In this document: positions 26,247-35,017 of the stretch, piece after piece
Numbering within the stretch: position 1 is the first letter of the stretch
Layout of the letters: the number at the start of each line of letters is the position of its first letter
DNA from: Nitrospira_D sp019636945
GTDB taxonomy: Bacteria > Nitrospirota > Nitrospiria > Nitrospirales > Nitrospiraceae
Reading direction: 5' to 3'
NCBI RefSeq assembly: GCF_047338595.1
Contig: NZ_JBLFBO010000013.1
Location: forward strand, 1 to 64,000
Length of the DNA stretch: 64,000 bases
Translations under genes and position numbers: made by a program
The notes under the pieces: generated by a model
Told to the model about the DNA's origin: nothing
Seen by the model: the letters and a program-made list of their open reading frames with translations, nothing else
Database searches by the model: none

Positions 26247-27713
26247 ATGCTTGATAAAGAGCCGCGACTGGGACTGACCTACGACGACGTGATTCTGGTG
26301 CCGGCTAAGTCACAGATTCTGCCCAATGAAGTCGATACGAGCACCTTCATCTCGCGGAACATCCGGATCAATATCCCACTGGTCAGTGCGGCGATGGATA
26401 CGGTGACAGAGTCGCGGTTGGCGATCGCGATGGCCCGTGAAGGGGGGATCGGCATTATGCACCGGGTTCTGTCTCCGGCTGATCAAGCCATGGAGGTAGA
26501 TCGGGTCAAGAAGTCTGAGAGCGGGATGATCATGGATCCTGTCACCATTTCGCCCGATGAAACCATTCGAGACGCACACCAGCTCATGGCCAAATATCGC
26601 ATCTCCGGGATTCCCGTGACCAAGGGGCGCAAGCTGGTGGGGATCCTGACCAATCGAGACCTGCGGTTTGAGAGCAGAATGGACCTGAAAGTGTCGCAGG
26701 TGATGAAGCGGGACCGGCTCGTAACCGCGCCGGAAGGCACCAGTCTCGAGAAAGCACGGGAGATTCTTCACGAACACCGGATCGAAAAGTTGCCGGTCGT
26801 GAACAAACAGTTTGAATTGAAGGGGCTCATCACCATCAAGGATATCGAAAAGCGGATCAAGTATCCCAATGCGTGCAAGGATGGGCATGGACGCTTGCGA
26901 GTCGGGGCGGCGGTCGGTGTCGGGCAGGATACTCAAGAGCGTGTGACCCTCTTGAAGAAGGCAGGCGTGGATCTTTTGGTGATCGATACCGCCCACGGCC
27001 ACTCACAGGCCGTGTTGAATACTGCAAAGATGATCAAGAAACTCTATCCTGACCTGGAGTTGGTGGCAGGGAATATCGGCACAGCAGAGGCGGCGAAGGA
27101 TTTACTGAAAGTCGGAGTCGATGCGGTCAAGGTGGGAGTTGGACCCGGGTCGATTTGTACGACCAGGATCGTGTCGGGAGCCGGCATGCCGCAGCTGACA
27201 GCCATCGCTGACTGTGCCAAGGTCCTCCGTGGGACCGGCGTACCGGTCATTGCGGATGGCGGGATCAAGTTCTCCGGCGACATTGCCAAAGCGCTCGCGG
27301 CTGGCGCGTCATCGGTCATGCTTGGTGGGTTGTTTGCTGGAACAGAAGAGTCTCCAGGAGAGACAGTGCTCTATCAGGCCAGGACGTACAAGGTCTATCG
27401 CGGTATGGGGTCCATTGGGGCGATGGAGCGCGGGGGAGGCGATCGGTACGGACAGGGGGGACGCCCGGCGCAGAAGTTGGTTCCGGAAGGGATCGAAGGG
27501 CGTGTGCCGTACAAAGGGCCCTTGGCGGCGGTGGTCTATCAATTGGTCGGTGGTGTCCGATCGGGAATGGGATACTGCGGGTGTAAGTCGATTGCCGATC
27601 TTCAGAAAAACGCCACGTTTATCAGGCAATCGGTTGCCGGTCTCCGAGAGAGTCATGTTCACGATGTCATCATCACCAAAGAAGCGCCGAACTATCGAAT
27701 GGATTGGGAATAG
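26247..27713 (+). CDS. guaB: Inosine-5'-monophosphate dehydrogenase
   Basis: 488 residues, the usual length. Converts IMP to XMP with NAD+, the committed step to GMP. Two CBS domains (about 93-205; GMIMDPVTISPDETIRDAHQ) sit in the TIM barrel; the catalytic cysteine is Cys304 in GPGSICTTRI, followed by GAGMPQLTAI and the mobile flap MERGGGDRYGQGG. ATG 26247 has a GAGGGAAC site and lies 10 bases after the NHL-protein stop. guaA follows after 128 bp, giving the whole XMP-to-GMP branch. The intergenic gap contains short imperfect repeats of TAGC/GCTATA type but no recognisable purine riboswitch. Confidence 0.97.
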   Translation: MLDKEPRLGLTYDDVILVPAKSQILPNEVDTSTFISRNIRINIPLVSAAMDTVTESRLAIAMAREGGIGIMHRVLSPADQAMEVDRVKKSESGMIMDPVTISPDETIRDAHQLMAKYRISGIPVTKGRKLVGILTNRDLRFESRMDLKVSQVMKRDRLVTAPEGTSLEKAREILHEHRIEKLPVVNKQFELKGLITIKDIEKRIKYPNACKDGHGRLRVGAAVGVGQDTQERVTLLKKAGVDLLVIDTAHGHSQAVLNTAKMIKKLYPDLELVAGNIGTAEAAKDLLKVGVDAVKVGVGPGSICTTRIVSGAGMPQLTAIADCAKVLRGTGVPVIADGGIKFSGDIAKALAAGASSVMLGGLFAGTEESPGETVLYQARTYKVYRGMGSIGAMERGGGDRYGQGGRPAQKLVPEGIEGRVPYKGPLAAVVYQLVGGVRSGMGYCGCKSIADLQKNATFIRQSVAGLRESHVHDVIITKEAPNYRMDWE

Positions 27714-27841
27714 GATGGAAGTCCATGGCGTGTGGCGTATAGCCAATAGCAGAAACGCCGGAGGCTGATGCTCCTTCGCCTTCTGCATTACCTATCTCCG
27801 GCCATTAGCCATCAGCTATAAGCTATACACTCTTCTCAATC

Positions 27842-29398
27842 ATGGAACTCTGGCACGATAGAATTCTCGTTCTCGACTTCGGGTCTCAATACACGCAGTT
27901 GATCGCTCGCCGCATTCGCGAGGCACAAGTCTACTCGCAGATTTTTCCCTGTACGGCCTCATTGGCGACCATTCTTGCCTATCGGCCGAAGGGCATTGTG
28001 TTGTCCGGCGGACCATCCAGTGTTTATGAGAGGAAAGCGCCATCCATTGCTAAAGAACTCTTCGATCAGCATATCCCCATCCTTGGCATTTGTTACGGCA
28101 TGCAGCTGGTGACGCATCTCTCCGGAGGAGAAGTCGCCAAGTCGACTCATCGCGAATATGGCCGCGCTGAGCTCGCGATCGACGATGCGAGTGATCTCTT
28201 TAAGGGAGTGGGTGTCAAGCAGTTGACCACGGTTTGGATGTCACACGGTGATCGTATTGAGCGGATGCCGCCGGGGTTCCGATCGATCGCGCATACGAGT
28301 AACTCGCCCGTTGCTGCCATGAAGCGGGATGACGCGAAGCGGCGGCTCTATTGTCTGCAGTTTCATCCAGAGGTCGCCCACACACCCGAAGGCACGAAAA
28401 TTCTACGCAACTTCGTCTATGAAATCTGCGGCTGCAAACCGACGTGGACCATGCAGTCCTATGTCGACACCGCGGTGAAGCAGATTCGTGAACAGGTCGG
28501 CAAAGAGCGCGTCATCTGTGCCTTGAGTGGTGGGGTTGATTCTTCCGTCGCCGCAGCGCTGACGCATCGGGCGATCGGGGATCAGCTAACCTGTATCTTT
28601 GTCGACAATGGTGTCTTGCGAGCGGGGGAACGGGAGCAAGTCCAGAAAACCTTTGCCTCGCAACTCCACCTGAATCTTCGAGTGCTCGATGGGACGAAGC
28701 CGTTTCTCACGGCCTTAAAGAGTGTGACGGATCCAGAGCGAAAGCGGAAAATCATTGGCCGGCAATTCATTAAACATTTTGACGCCGAATCGAAGAAGCT
28801 TAAGGGGACGAAGTTTCTGGTCCAAGGCACACTTTATCCTGATGTGATCGAAAGTGTCAGTTTCAAAGGGCCTTCGGCCACGATCAAGACGCACCACAAT
28901 GTCGGCGGGTTGCCGGCACGGATGAAACTCAAACTGATCGAACCGCTGCGAGAGCTCTTTAAAGACGAAGTGCGAGTACTAGGGCATGAGCTGGGATTGC
29001 CGGATGAGATCATTTGGCGCCAACCATTTCCAGGACCAGGGTTGGCTATTCGCGTGTTGGGTGCGGTGACGGCTGAGCGATTGGCCATTCTTCGCGCGGC
29101 GGAAACCATCGTCGATCAGGAAATCAGGAGCGCTGGGCTCTATCGGGAAATCTGGCAAGCGTTTGCCGTGCTGTTACCGATTCGCACGGTTGGCGTGATG
29201 GGTGATCAACGGACATATGAACATGTGATTGCCATTCGTGCCGTAACGAGTGTGGATGGCATGACCGCTGATTGGGCGAAGATTCCCAATGAGGTGCTGG
29301 GCCGCATGTCGAACCGGATTATCAATGAAGTGAAGGGTGTGAATCGAGTCGTCTACGACATCAGTTCGAAACCACCGAGTACGATTGAATGGGAGTGA
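27842..29398 (+). CDS. guaA: GMP synthase (glutamine-hydrolysing)
   Basis: 518 residues. Amidates XMP to GMP using glutamine and ATP. N-terminal class I amidotransferase with nucleophile Cys84 in ILGICYGMQLV and the His-Glu pair in LQFHPEVAHT; ATP-pyrophosphatase P-loop ALSGGVDSSVAAAL near 225-240; C-terminal dimerisation domain with RQPFPGPGLAIRVLG and the terminal KPPSTIEWE, which matches the very conserved end of GuaA. Single-gene bacterial form, with amidotransferase and synthetase in one chain. It follows guaB on the same strand. Confidence 0.97.
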   Translation: MELWHDRILVLDFGSQYTQLIARRIREAQVYSQIFPCTASLATILAYRPKGIVLSGGPSSVYERKAPSIAKELFDQHIPILGICYGMQLVTHLSGGEVAKSTHREYGRAELAIDDASDLFKGVGVKQLTTVWMSHGDRIERMPPGFRSIAHTSNSPVAAMKRDDAKRRLYCLQFHPEVAHTPEGTKILRNFVYEICGCKPTWTMQSYVDTAVKQIREQVGKERVICALSGGVDSSVAAALTHRAIGDQLTCIFVDNGVLRAGEREQVQKTFASQLHLNLRVLDGTKPFLTALKSVTDPERKRKIIGRQFIKHFDAESKKLKGTKFLVQGTLYPDVIESVSFKGPSATIKTHHNVGGLPARMKLKLIEPLRELFKDEVRVLGHELGLPDEIIWRQPFPGPGLAIRVLGAVTAERLAILRAAETIVDQEIRSAGLYREIWQAFAVLLPIRTVGVMGDQRTYEHVIAIRAVTSVDGMTADWAKIPNEVLGRMSNRIINEVKGVNRVVYDISSKPPSTIEWE

Positions 29399-29473
29399 AC
29401 TGTGAAAGGTGAGAAGTAAAAGGTAAGAAGTCAAAAGTAAAACCATTTGCACTTCTTGAGTTTTACGCATCTT

Positions 29474-30319
29474 ATGGAACTCCGTCTCCAAAAGCTTATC
29501 GCCAGTACCGGGCTGGCTTCACGCCGGAAGGCGGAGATGCTGATCGCCAGCGGTCGTGTAACGATCAACGGCAAGGTCGTGACCGAACTCGGCACGAAGG
29601 TCGATCCGGGGCGCGATCATGTGAAGGTCGATGGCAAACACCTCACCTCGGCGCAGCCGTTTGTGTATCTGGTATTGAATAAACCCAAAAACGTGATGTC
29701 GACCTTGGACGACCCTGGTGGGAGGGACACCGTGAAGGATTTCTTGAGGGGTGTTTCTGTTCGCGTATTTCCCGTCGGGCGATTGGATTTCGATAGTGAA
29801 GGGTTGATGTTGTTGACGAATCACGGTGATCTGGCCCAGGCCCTACTGCATCCGCGGTATCATGTGCCCAAAACCTATCTGATCAAGGTCAAAGGCGTGC
29901 TGACAGATAGTGAGATCGCTCAGCTTCAACGGGGAGTCAAACTAGAGGACGGGATGACAGGCCCGGCGGTCGTAAAAAAAGTGAAGCGAGCCGAGGCGAA
30001 CTCCTGGCTGGAGGTCACGATTCGGGAAGGTCGTAAGCATCAAGTGAAACGGATGTTGGAGTCCGTGGGGCATATGGTGATCAAGCTTATACGCATAAGG
30101 ATGGGACCGCTGGCGCTCGGCAATCTGGAGCCAGGCGAGTTTCGTTTCCTTAGCGATTATGAAGCGAATGCTTTGCGCGAACTGGTGGAACAGCGCGTGG
30201 CCTCGGTTGAGCGGGGAGAAGAGGCAATGCCAGGTCCCAAGCGGCTGGTCAGGCGAGAGGGTTGGGCCAGACCGGTGAAGGCCAAGAAGTATGTTGGAAA
30301 GAAAGCGAGAAGGGTATGA
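29474..30319 (+). CDS. rluB: 23S rRNA pseudouridine synthase, RsuA/RluB family
   Basis: 281 residues from ATG 29474. An N-terminal S4 domain (LQKLIASTGLASRRKAEMLI) binds RNA; the catalytic aspartate is in VGRLDFDSEGLMLLTNHGDL; TYLIKVKGVL and EGRKHQVKRMLESVGH complete the RsuA-type core. The S4 domain with a basic C-terminal tail (PVKAKKYVGKKARRV) is more RluB-like than RsuA-like, but the exact target uridine is not provable from sequence. Its stop overlaps the aspS start (ATGA), so translation is coupled. Upstream, 29400-29443 holds tandem AAAGGTGAGAAGT-like units. Confidence 0.9.
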   Translation: MELRLQKLIASTGLASRRKAEMLIASGRVTINGKVVTELGTKVDPGRDHVKVDGKHLTSAQPFVYLVLNKPKNVMSTLDDPGGRDTVKDFLRGVSVRVFPVGRLDFDSEGLMLLTNHGDLAQALLHPRYHVPKTYLIKVKGVLTDSEIAQLQRGVKLEDGMTGPAVVKKVKRAEANSWLEVTIREGRKHQVKRMLESVGHMVIKLIRIRMGPLALGNLEPGEFRFLSDYEANALRELVEQRVASVERGEEAMPGPKRLVRREGWARPVKAKKYVGKKARRV

Positions 30320-32079
30320 AGATCCGCACACATCGTTGCGGCGAGTTGACGTCGAAACAGATAGGGCAGACCGTCGTCTTGAATGGCTGGGTGCAGCGTC
30401 GTCGCGACCATGGCATGGTGATTTTTATCGATCTGCGAGACCGGACCGGCATCACACAAGTGGTGTTCAATGCCGAGCGCAATCTTCGGTGCCATCAAGC
30501 GGCTCACACACTCCGCAGCGAATGTGTCGTGTCTGTGACCGGGCAGGTCATGGCACGGCCAGATGAATCAAAGAATCCCGATCTTTCGACCGGTGAGATT
30601 GAGATCTTTGTCGACGACGTGGAAATTCTCAACGAGGCGAAGACACCGCCGTTCCTGATTGAAGACGACGCGGACGTGACGGAGTCGATCAGGTTGAAGT
30701 ATCGTTTCCTGGATCTTCGGCGCCCCAGAATGCAAAAGTTGTTGAGTCTCCGTCACGGCATTACGCAGGCCACCAGGGAATTTGTGAATGCCGAAGGATT
30801 TCTGGAGGTAGAGACACCGATTCTGACGAAAAGTACACCGGAGGGGGCTCGGGATTATCTCGTGCCGAGCCGCGTGAACGCCGGGCAGTTCTTTGCGCTG
30901 CCACAGTCACCGCAATTGTTTAAGCAGGTGCTCATGGTCAGCGGCGTCGATCGCTACTACCAAATCGCCCGATGTTTTCGGGATGAAGACCTTCGCAACG
31001 ATCGGCAGCCTGAGTTCACACAGATCGACCTGGAGATGTCGTTTGTCGATCGCGAACAGGTCATGAGCCTGATGGAGCGGATGATCGTCACGATATTCAA
31101 GAAGGTGGGTGGCGTGCAGTTGCCGACACCGTTCCCCAGAATGACCTATGCGGAGGCGATGGGCCGTTACGGCTCAGATAAGCCGGATCTCCGGTTCGAG
31201 ATGCAGCTCCATGACATGACGGCGTTCGGTGCAGCGAGCGAATTCAAGGTCTTTAAAGATGCAGCAACCAAGGGCGGGATTGTCAAAGCCTTGATCGTCA
31301 AAGGTGGCGCGACCCTGTCTCGTACGCGAATCGATGCGTTGGGAGACACGGCGAAGATTTTTGGGGCAAAAGGCCTTGCTTGGCTGAAGTTGACAGCGGA
31401 AGGCCAGCTGGAGTCCGTCATCGCGAAGTTCTTGGATGCGAAGGCGTTTGCAGCAGCCTTGCCGGAAGCGAAGCCAGGAGACTTGGTCCTCTTCGGTGCC
31501 GACAAGTCGGCGGTCGTCCACGATGTGATGGGGCGGATTAGGCTGCTGTTGGGTGAAGAGTTGAAGCTGATCGATATGACAGCTTGGAAGCCCTTGTGGG
31601 TGGTCGATTTCCCCATGCTGGATTATGATGTGGAGCAAAAACGCTACGTGGCCATCCACCATCCCTTTACGGCGCCGCTCGATGAAGATCTGGGGCTGTT
31701 CGACACCGACCCGCTCAAAGTGAGAGCGAAGGCCTACGATATGGTGCTCAACGGAAGCGAAATCGGTGGCGGCAGCATTCGTATTCACCGCCGAGATATC
31801 CAGAGCAAAGTATTCGATCTATTGGGGATCGGCAAGGAAGACGCAGCGGTCAAGTTTGGGTTTCTCCTCGAAGCCTTGGAGTATGGGGCCCCGCCACACG
31901 GAGGCATCGCCTTTGGGCTGGATCGCTTGGTGATGCTGCTGGGCAATGCCGATTCCATCCGCGACGTCATCGCATTCCCCAAGACACAGAAGGCGCAATG
32001 TCCACTGACCGATGCGCCATCAACTGTGGATCAGAATCAGTTGAAAGAACTGCGTATCAAGCTGGATCTGGTCGAGTAG
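30316..32079 (+). CDS. aspS: Aspartyl-tRNA synthetase
   Basis: 587 residues, the long bacterial form. OB-fold anticodon-binding domain at the N-terminus (TVVLNGWVQRRRDHGMVIFI), class II motif 2 (YQIARCFRDEDLRNDRQPEF), a GAD insertion domain around 290-420, and motif 3 (GGIAFGLDRLVMLL). ALPQSPQLFKQVLM is typical of AspRS. Whether it is discriminating (Asn-independent) or not cannot be decided safely by eye. ATG 30316 overlaps the rluB stop; aroC begins 15 bases after its stop, so rluB-aspS-aroC look like one operon. Confidence 0.97.
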   Translation: MKIRTHRCGELTSKQIGQTVVLNGWVQRRRDHGMVIFIDLRDRTGITQVVFNAERNLRCHQAAHTLRSECVVSVTGQVMARPDESKNPDLSTGEIEIFVDDVEILNEAKTPPFLIEDDADVTESIRLKYRFLDLRRPRMQKLLSLRHGITQATREFVNAEGFLEVETPILTKSTPEGARDYLVPSRVNAGQFFALPQSPQLFKQVLMVSGVDRYYQIARCFRDEDLRNDRQPEFTQIDLEMSFVDREQVMSLMERMIVTIFKKVGGVQLPTPFPRMTYAEAMGRYGSDKPDLRFEMQLHDMTAFGAASEFKVFKDAATKGGIVKALIVKGGATLSRTRIDALGDTAKIFGAKGLAWLKLTAEGQLESVIAKFLDAKAFAAALPEAKPGDLVLFGADKSAVVHDVMGRIRLLLGEELKLIDMTAWKPLWVVDFPMLDYDVEQKRYVAIHHPFTAPLDEDLGLFDTDPLKVRAKAYDMVLNGSEIGGGSIRIHRRDIQSKVFDLLGIGKEDAAVKFGFLLEALEYGAPPHGGIAFGLDRLVMLLGNADSIRDVIAFPKTQKAQCPLTDAPSTVDQNQLKELRIKLDLVE

Positions 32080-32094
32080 GGAGTGTTCCGCCAT

Positions 32095-33195
32095 ATGGCC
32101 GGTAATACATTCGGCAGAATCTTTACCGTTACCTCGTTCGGCGAGAGCCATGGACCAGCAATAGGCTGCGTCATCGATGGCTGTCCACCTGGTCTTGCCC
32201 TCTCCGCAGAAGATATTCAGAAAGATCTCGACCGACGAAAGCCTGGTACGTCCCGCCATGTCACACAACGGCAGGAGTCGGACACGGTTGAGATTCTCTC
32301 CGGGGTGTTTGAAGGAAAGACCACCGGCACGCCTATCGCCTTATTGATTCGCAACGAAGATCAGCGCAGTCGAGACTACGGTAACCTCATCGACACGTTC
32401 AGACCTGGCCACGCCGACTATACCTACTGGCAGAAGTATGGCATTCGCGATCACCGAGGTGGTGGACGAGCCTCGGCCCGTGAAACGGCAGTACGTGTCG
32501 CAGCGGCGGCCATTGCCAGAAAATGGCTCACCGAAAAGTATGGGGTCGTGATTCGGGGTTATCTCAGTCAGTTAGGGCCGCATGAGATGAAGTTTAAAAG
32601 TTGGCAGGTGGTCAGTGAGAACCCATTTTTCTCTGCTGATCCAGATGTCGTCCCTAAACTGGAAGCCTTCATGGACGAGCTGCGCAAGGCCGGTGATTCA
32701 GTCGGTGCCAAGATCACGACGATCGCTGAACAGGTACCGGTGGGCTGGGGTGCGCCGGTTTACGCAAAGTTAGACTCGGATCTGGCTGCGGCCATGATGA
32801 GCATCAATGCCGTGAAGGCCGTCGAAATCGGCTCAGGTTTTGCTTCTGTGACACAGCGGGGGTCTGAACATGGAGATGAACTCACGCCAGAGGGATTTCT
32901 CTCCAACAACGCAGGCGGAATTCTCGGCGGCATTTCGACTGGGCAGGATATCGTTGTCAACATCGGCATCAAGCCGACATCCAGTATCCGCATTCCGCGC
33001 AAGTCGATCGATAAACAAGGTAAGCCCGTCATGGTCGAAACCAATGGCCGCCACGATCCCTGCGTCGGGATCCGCGCGACACCGATCGCCGAAGCCATGC
33101 TGGCCCTCGTCCTCATGGACCATGCATTGCTGCATCGAGCACAGAATGCCGATGTCACGACCGCCACGCCGAAAATTCCTGGATCAGTCAATTAG
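32095..33195 (+). CDS. aroC: Chorismate synthase
   Basis: 366 residues from ATG 32095, chosen over GTG 32083 because a GGGAG site precedes the ATG at usable spacing and MAGNTFGRIFTVTSFGESHG is the standard start. Converts EPSP to chorismate with reduced FMN as cofactor, the last shared step of aromatic synthesis. GESHGPAIGCVIDGCPPG, RPGHADYTY, HRGGGRASARETAVRVAA and GRHDPCVGIRATPIAEAM are the family signatures. The last 30 codons have a second, diverged copy 0.9 kb downstream (34080-34179). Confidence 0.97.
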   Translation: MAGNTFGRIFTVTSFGESHGPAIGCVIDGCPPGLALSAEDIQKDLDRRKPGTSRHVTQRQESDTVEILSGVFEGKTTGTPIALLIRNEDQRSRDYGNLIDTFRPGHADYTYWQKYGIRDHRGGGRASARETAVRVAAAAIARKWLTEKYGVVIRGYLSQLGPHEMKFKSWQVVSENPFFSADPDVVPKLEAFMDELRKAGDSVGAKITTIAEQVPVGWGAPVYAKLDSDLAAAMMSINAVKAVEIGSGFASVTQRGSEHGDELTPEGFLSNNAGGILGGISTGQDIVVNIGIKPTSSIRIPRKSIDKQGKPVMVETNGRHDPCVGIRATPIAEAMLALVLMDHALLHRAQNADVTTATPKIPGSVN

Positions 33196-33274
33196 ACTTC
33201 TTCTGTTACGATCAGACGAGCTTCGAAAGAATAAAGAACAAGGAGTTCTTGAGGCTTTGGTATGGAGAAGTCCG

Positions 33275-33703
33275 ATGGAGCGACGGCACCAAGGCTCCCT
33301 CGCCCCCAATGGGGGAGAGGGGAAGGGTGAGGGGGGTAGGAGTTCTGGACGTGCCCGAGGGTTGCGCCGGAGACAGACCGATAGTGAGCGAGTTCTCTGG
33401 CAGCATTTGCGTGACCGGCAGTTTCTTCAGACCAAGTTTCGTCGACAACACCCTATCGGTCCATACATCGTCGATTTCTGTTGTCCTGCCTACCGACTCG
33501 TGATTGAGCTCGATGGTGGTCACCATGCTGGGCAGATCCGTGCTGATGAACAACGAACGGCTTTCCTCATGCAGCGCGGCTATCGGGTACTCCGGTTTTG
33601 GGATCACGACGTGTTAGCCAAGTGTGACTCAGTGTTGCAGGCGATTGAATTGGCCCTATCCCACCCTCACCTCACCCCTCTCCCTCGTGGAAGGAGAGGG
33701 TGA
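33275..33703 (+). CDS. DUF559-domain (Vsr-like) endonuclease
   Basis: About 142 residues. The core TDSERVLWQHLRDRQFLQTK, FRRQHPIGPYIVDFCCPAYR, LVIELDGGHH and YRVLRFWDHDVL is the DUF559 domain, a Vsr/PD-(D/E)XK relative; Asp of VDF, Glu and Asp of IELDG are the likely metal ligands. The ends of the frame (SLAPNGGEGKGEGG at the start and LTPLPRGRRG at the end) are encoded by GC-rich inverted repeats rather than by the domain. No ribosome site is convincing for ATG 33275, and the true start may be inside the repeat. Function of the family in the cell is unsettled. Confidence 0.8.
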   Translation: MERRHQGSLAPNGGEGKGEGGRSSGRARGLRRRQTDSERVLWQHLRDRQFLQTKFRRQHPIGPYIVDFCCPAYRLVIELDGGHHAGQIRADEQRTAFLMQRGYRVLRFWDHDVLAKCDSVLQAIELALSHPHLTPLPRGRRG

Positions 33704-33707
33704 AGAT
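33294..33707. repeat. Inverted CCCTCnCC/GGGAGAGGGG repeats flanking the DUF559 domain
   Basis: Left arm 33294-33340 reads CCCTCGCCCCCAATGGGGGA then GAGGGGAAGGGTGAGGGG; right arm 33655-33707 contains CCCTCACCTCACCCCTCTCC and GGAAGGAGAGGGTG. The arms are roughly inverted relative to each other and each is itself partly palindromic. They supply the first and last codons of the nuclease frame. Confidence 0.65.
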
Positions 33708-33758
33708 GGCGTAACCTACGTGATTACTAAAGGGTCTTATTAAGGAGGAGATGGGCAG

Positions 33759-34061
33759 ATGGGACGGAAACGGTTGCTTGAGCCGATTCATCCAGGCGAA
33801 ATCTTGCTGGAAGAGTTTATGAAGCCGATGGGCATCAGTATTAACCGGCTGGCTCGTGACATTCGTGTATCACCGGGGCGGATCAGTGCCATTGTGAATG
33901 GGAAGCGTGCCATCACGGCTGATACCGCGCTTCGATTGAGCAAGTATTTGAAGACCTCGTCGGACCTCTGGATGGGACTCCAAGGAGAGTTTGATTTACG
34001 CATGGCCAAACGGACGATCGGGCCTGAAATCGACCGCTGTATTCAGGCGCATGTCGCGTGA
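33759..34061 (+). CDS. HigA/VapI-type addiction-module antitoxin, XRE HTH
   Basis: 100 residues with a strong AAGGAGGAG site eight bases before ATG 33759. PIHPGEILLEEFMKPMGISI, SPGRISAIVNGKRAITADTA and LRLSKYLKTSSDLWMGLQ form the XRE helix-turn-helix of HigA. HigA normally neutralises and autorepresses with the mRNA interferase HigB encoded just upstream. Here the upstream gene is a DUF559 nuclease and no HigB-like frame is visible on either side, so the antitoxin appears to be an orphan. It lies in a block bracketed by two aroC 3' ends. Confidence 0.88.
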   Translation: MGRKRLLEPIHPGEILLEEFMKPMGISINRLARDIRVSPGRISAIVNGKRAITADTALRLSKYLKTSSDLWMGLQGEFDLRMAKRTIGPEIDRCIQAHVA

Positions 34062-34079
34062 TTGTGCCGAACAGGCTGT

Positions 34080-34179
34080 GCTGGCCCTCGTCCTCATAGA
34101 CCATGCGTTGCTGCATCGGGCACAGAATGTGGATGTGACAATCGCCACGCCGAAGATTCCTGGATCGGTCAAGAAATAG
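34080..34179 (+). pseudogene. Second, diverged aroC 3' end
   Basis: Encodes LALVLIDHALLHRAQNVDVT, IATPKIPGSVKK, against LALVLMDHALLHRAQNADVT, TATPKIPGSVN at the end of aroC. By eye about 10 of 92 aligned bases differ, most at third positions. Nothing of aroC upstream of this tail is present. It is therefore a fragment of another aroC allele, not a recent tandem duplicate. Confidence 0.85.
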
Positions 34180-34240
34180 GTTAAAGGCTAGGAGGAGGAC
34201 AACCCATTCGACGCTCAACCTCAACCTTCTCCTCGGCCTG

Positions 34241-34350
34241 TATTCCAAAGGCGATCTGTCGTGGATTCGTCTCGATCCCACCGACGGCTGCCAAATCCAG
34301 AAGACTGACCCATGCCTCGTCATCTCACTGGACGGACTGAACCACCACAT
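34241..34350 (+). pseudogene. MazF/PemK-family toxin remnant
   Basis: One frame reads YSKGDLSWIRLDPTDGCQIQ, KTDPCLVISLDGLNHH, matching the MazF start (RGDIYWVDLDPT.GSEIQKTRPC.IVSPDELN.H). There is no start codon before it and the frame drifts after NHH, losing the second half of the toxin. MazF is an mRNA interferase; this copy cannot be functional. Confidence 0.6.
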
Positions 34351-35017
34351 CTCTCCCTCATTACTGAATCCAATTAGATTCAGTGAATCGAAAAAGATTC
34401 ACCTCGTGGAGGTACTTATTAGTGAGGAAGCCACAAATCTTCAGGATTTTCGCCATTTCCTATGATGTGTTTTGCGGCCTGATCCTTGCTGAATGCGTCC
34501 AGTACGGAAAAGTTCGTCGGCAGCCCATGCGTCAACGAGCGGGACGGCCCGAGAATGCGATCATGGGGCTGAATGGATCTAGTGCGATTGGCCCGCAATC
34601 CATTATAAGCATCGCGTCATCTCCTGGTGATGCGATGGTCTGGTCGTCACATCGGACTGCGCAGCCTTCCTCGCGGGCGAAGCAGACATGATCACTCCTG
34701 GATGAGCAGTTGGCTGGTAATCTAGTGAGGCAGCTTTCAGAATAGACCAGGCATTTGCATTGCCTAAAGGCAAGGTTGGCCACTACTCTGCACGGGCAAC
34801 GACGATCTTTCAGATAGATCAATGGTCACGACGGGTACAAACCTGAACTTCGCATCGGATGTTTACAGTTACCAAGATGAGTTAATACACATTCCAGGCC
34901 CCAGGATGCTGACCTAGGACACATCCGGGTATCATCGATATCGTGCGATTATTCCAGGGTAGTGGACAGTTCACAAAATAGTTCGGCGGCAACCACAAAT
35001 CTTGTTAGCACCTCAAA
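34351..35017. other. About 670 bp without a recognised gene
   Basis: Open frames of up to 100 codons occur but show no family pattern or ribosome site. Probably decayed accessory DNA. Confidence 0.4.

Noticed and set aside
26310..27002. 230-codon minus-strand frame inside guaB
   Set aside because: Antisense to well-conserved IMP dehydrogenase; a shadow.
27714..27841. Purine riboswitch before guaA
   Set aside because: The gap holds short imperfect palindromes but none of the conserved purine-aptamer loop sequences.
33275..34061. DUF559 and HigA as a matched toxin-antitoxin pair
   Set aside because: They are separated by 55 bases with a repeat in between, and DUF559 has no HigB likeness; adjacency alone is weak.
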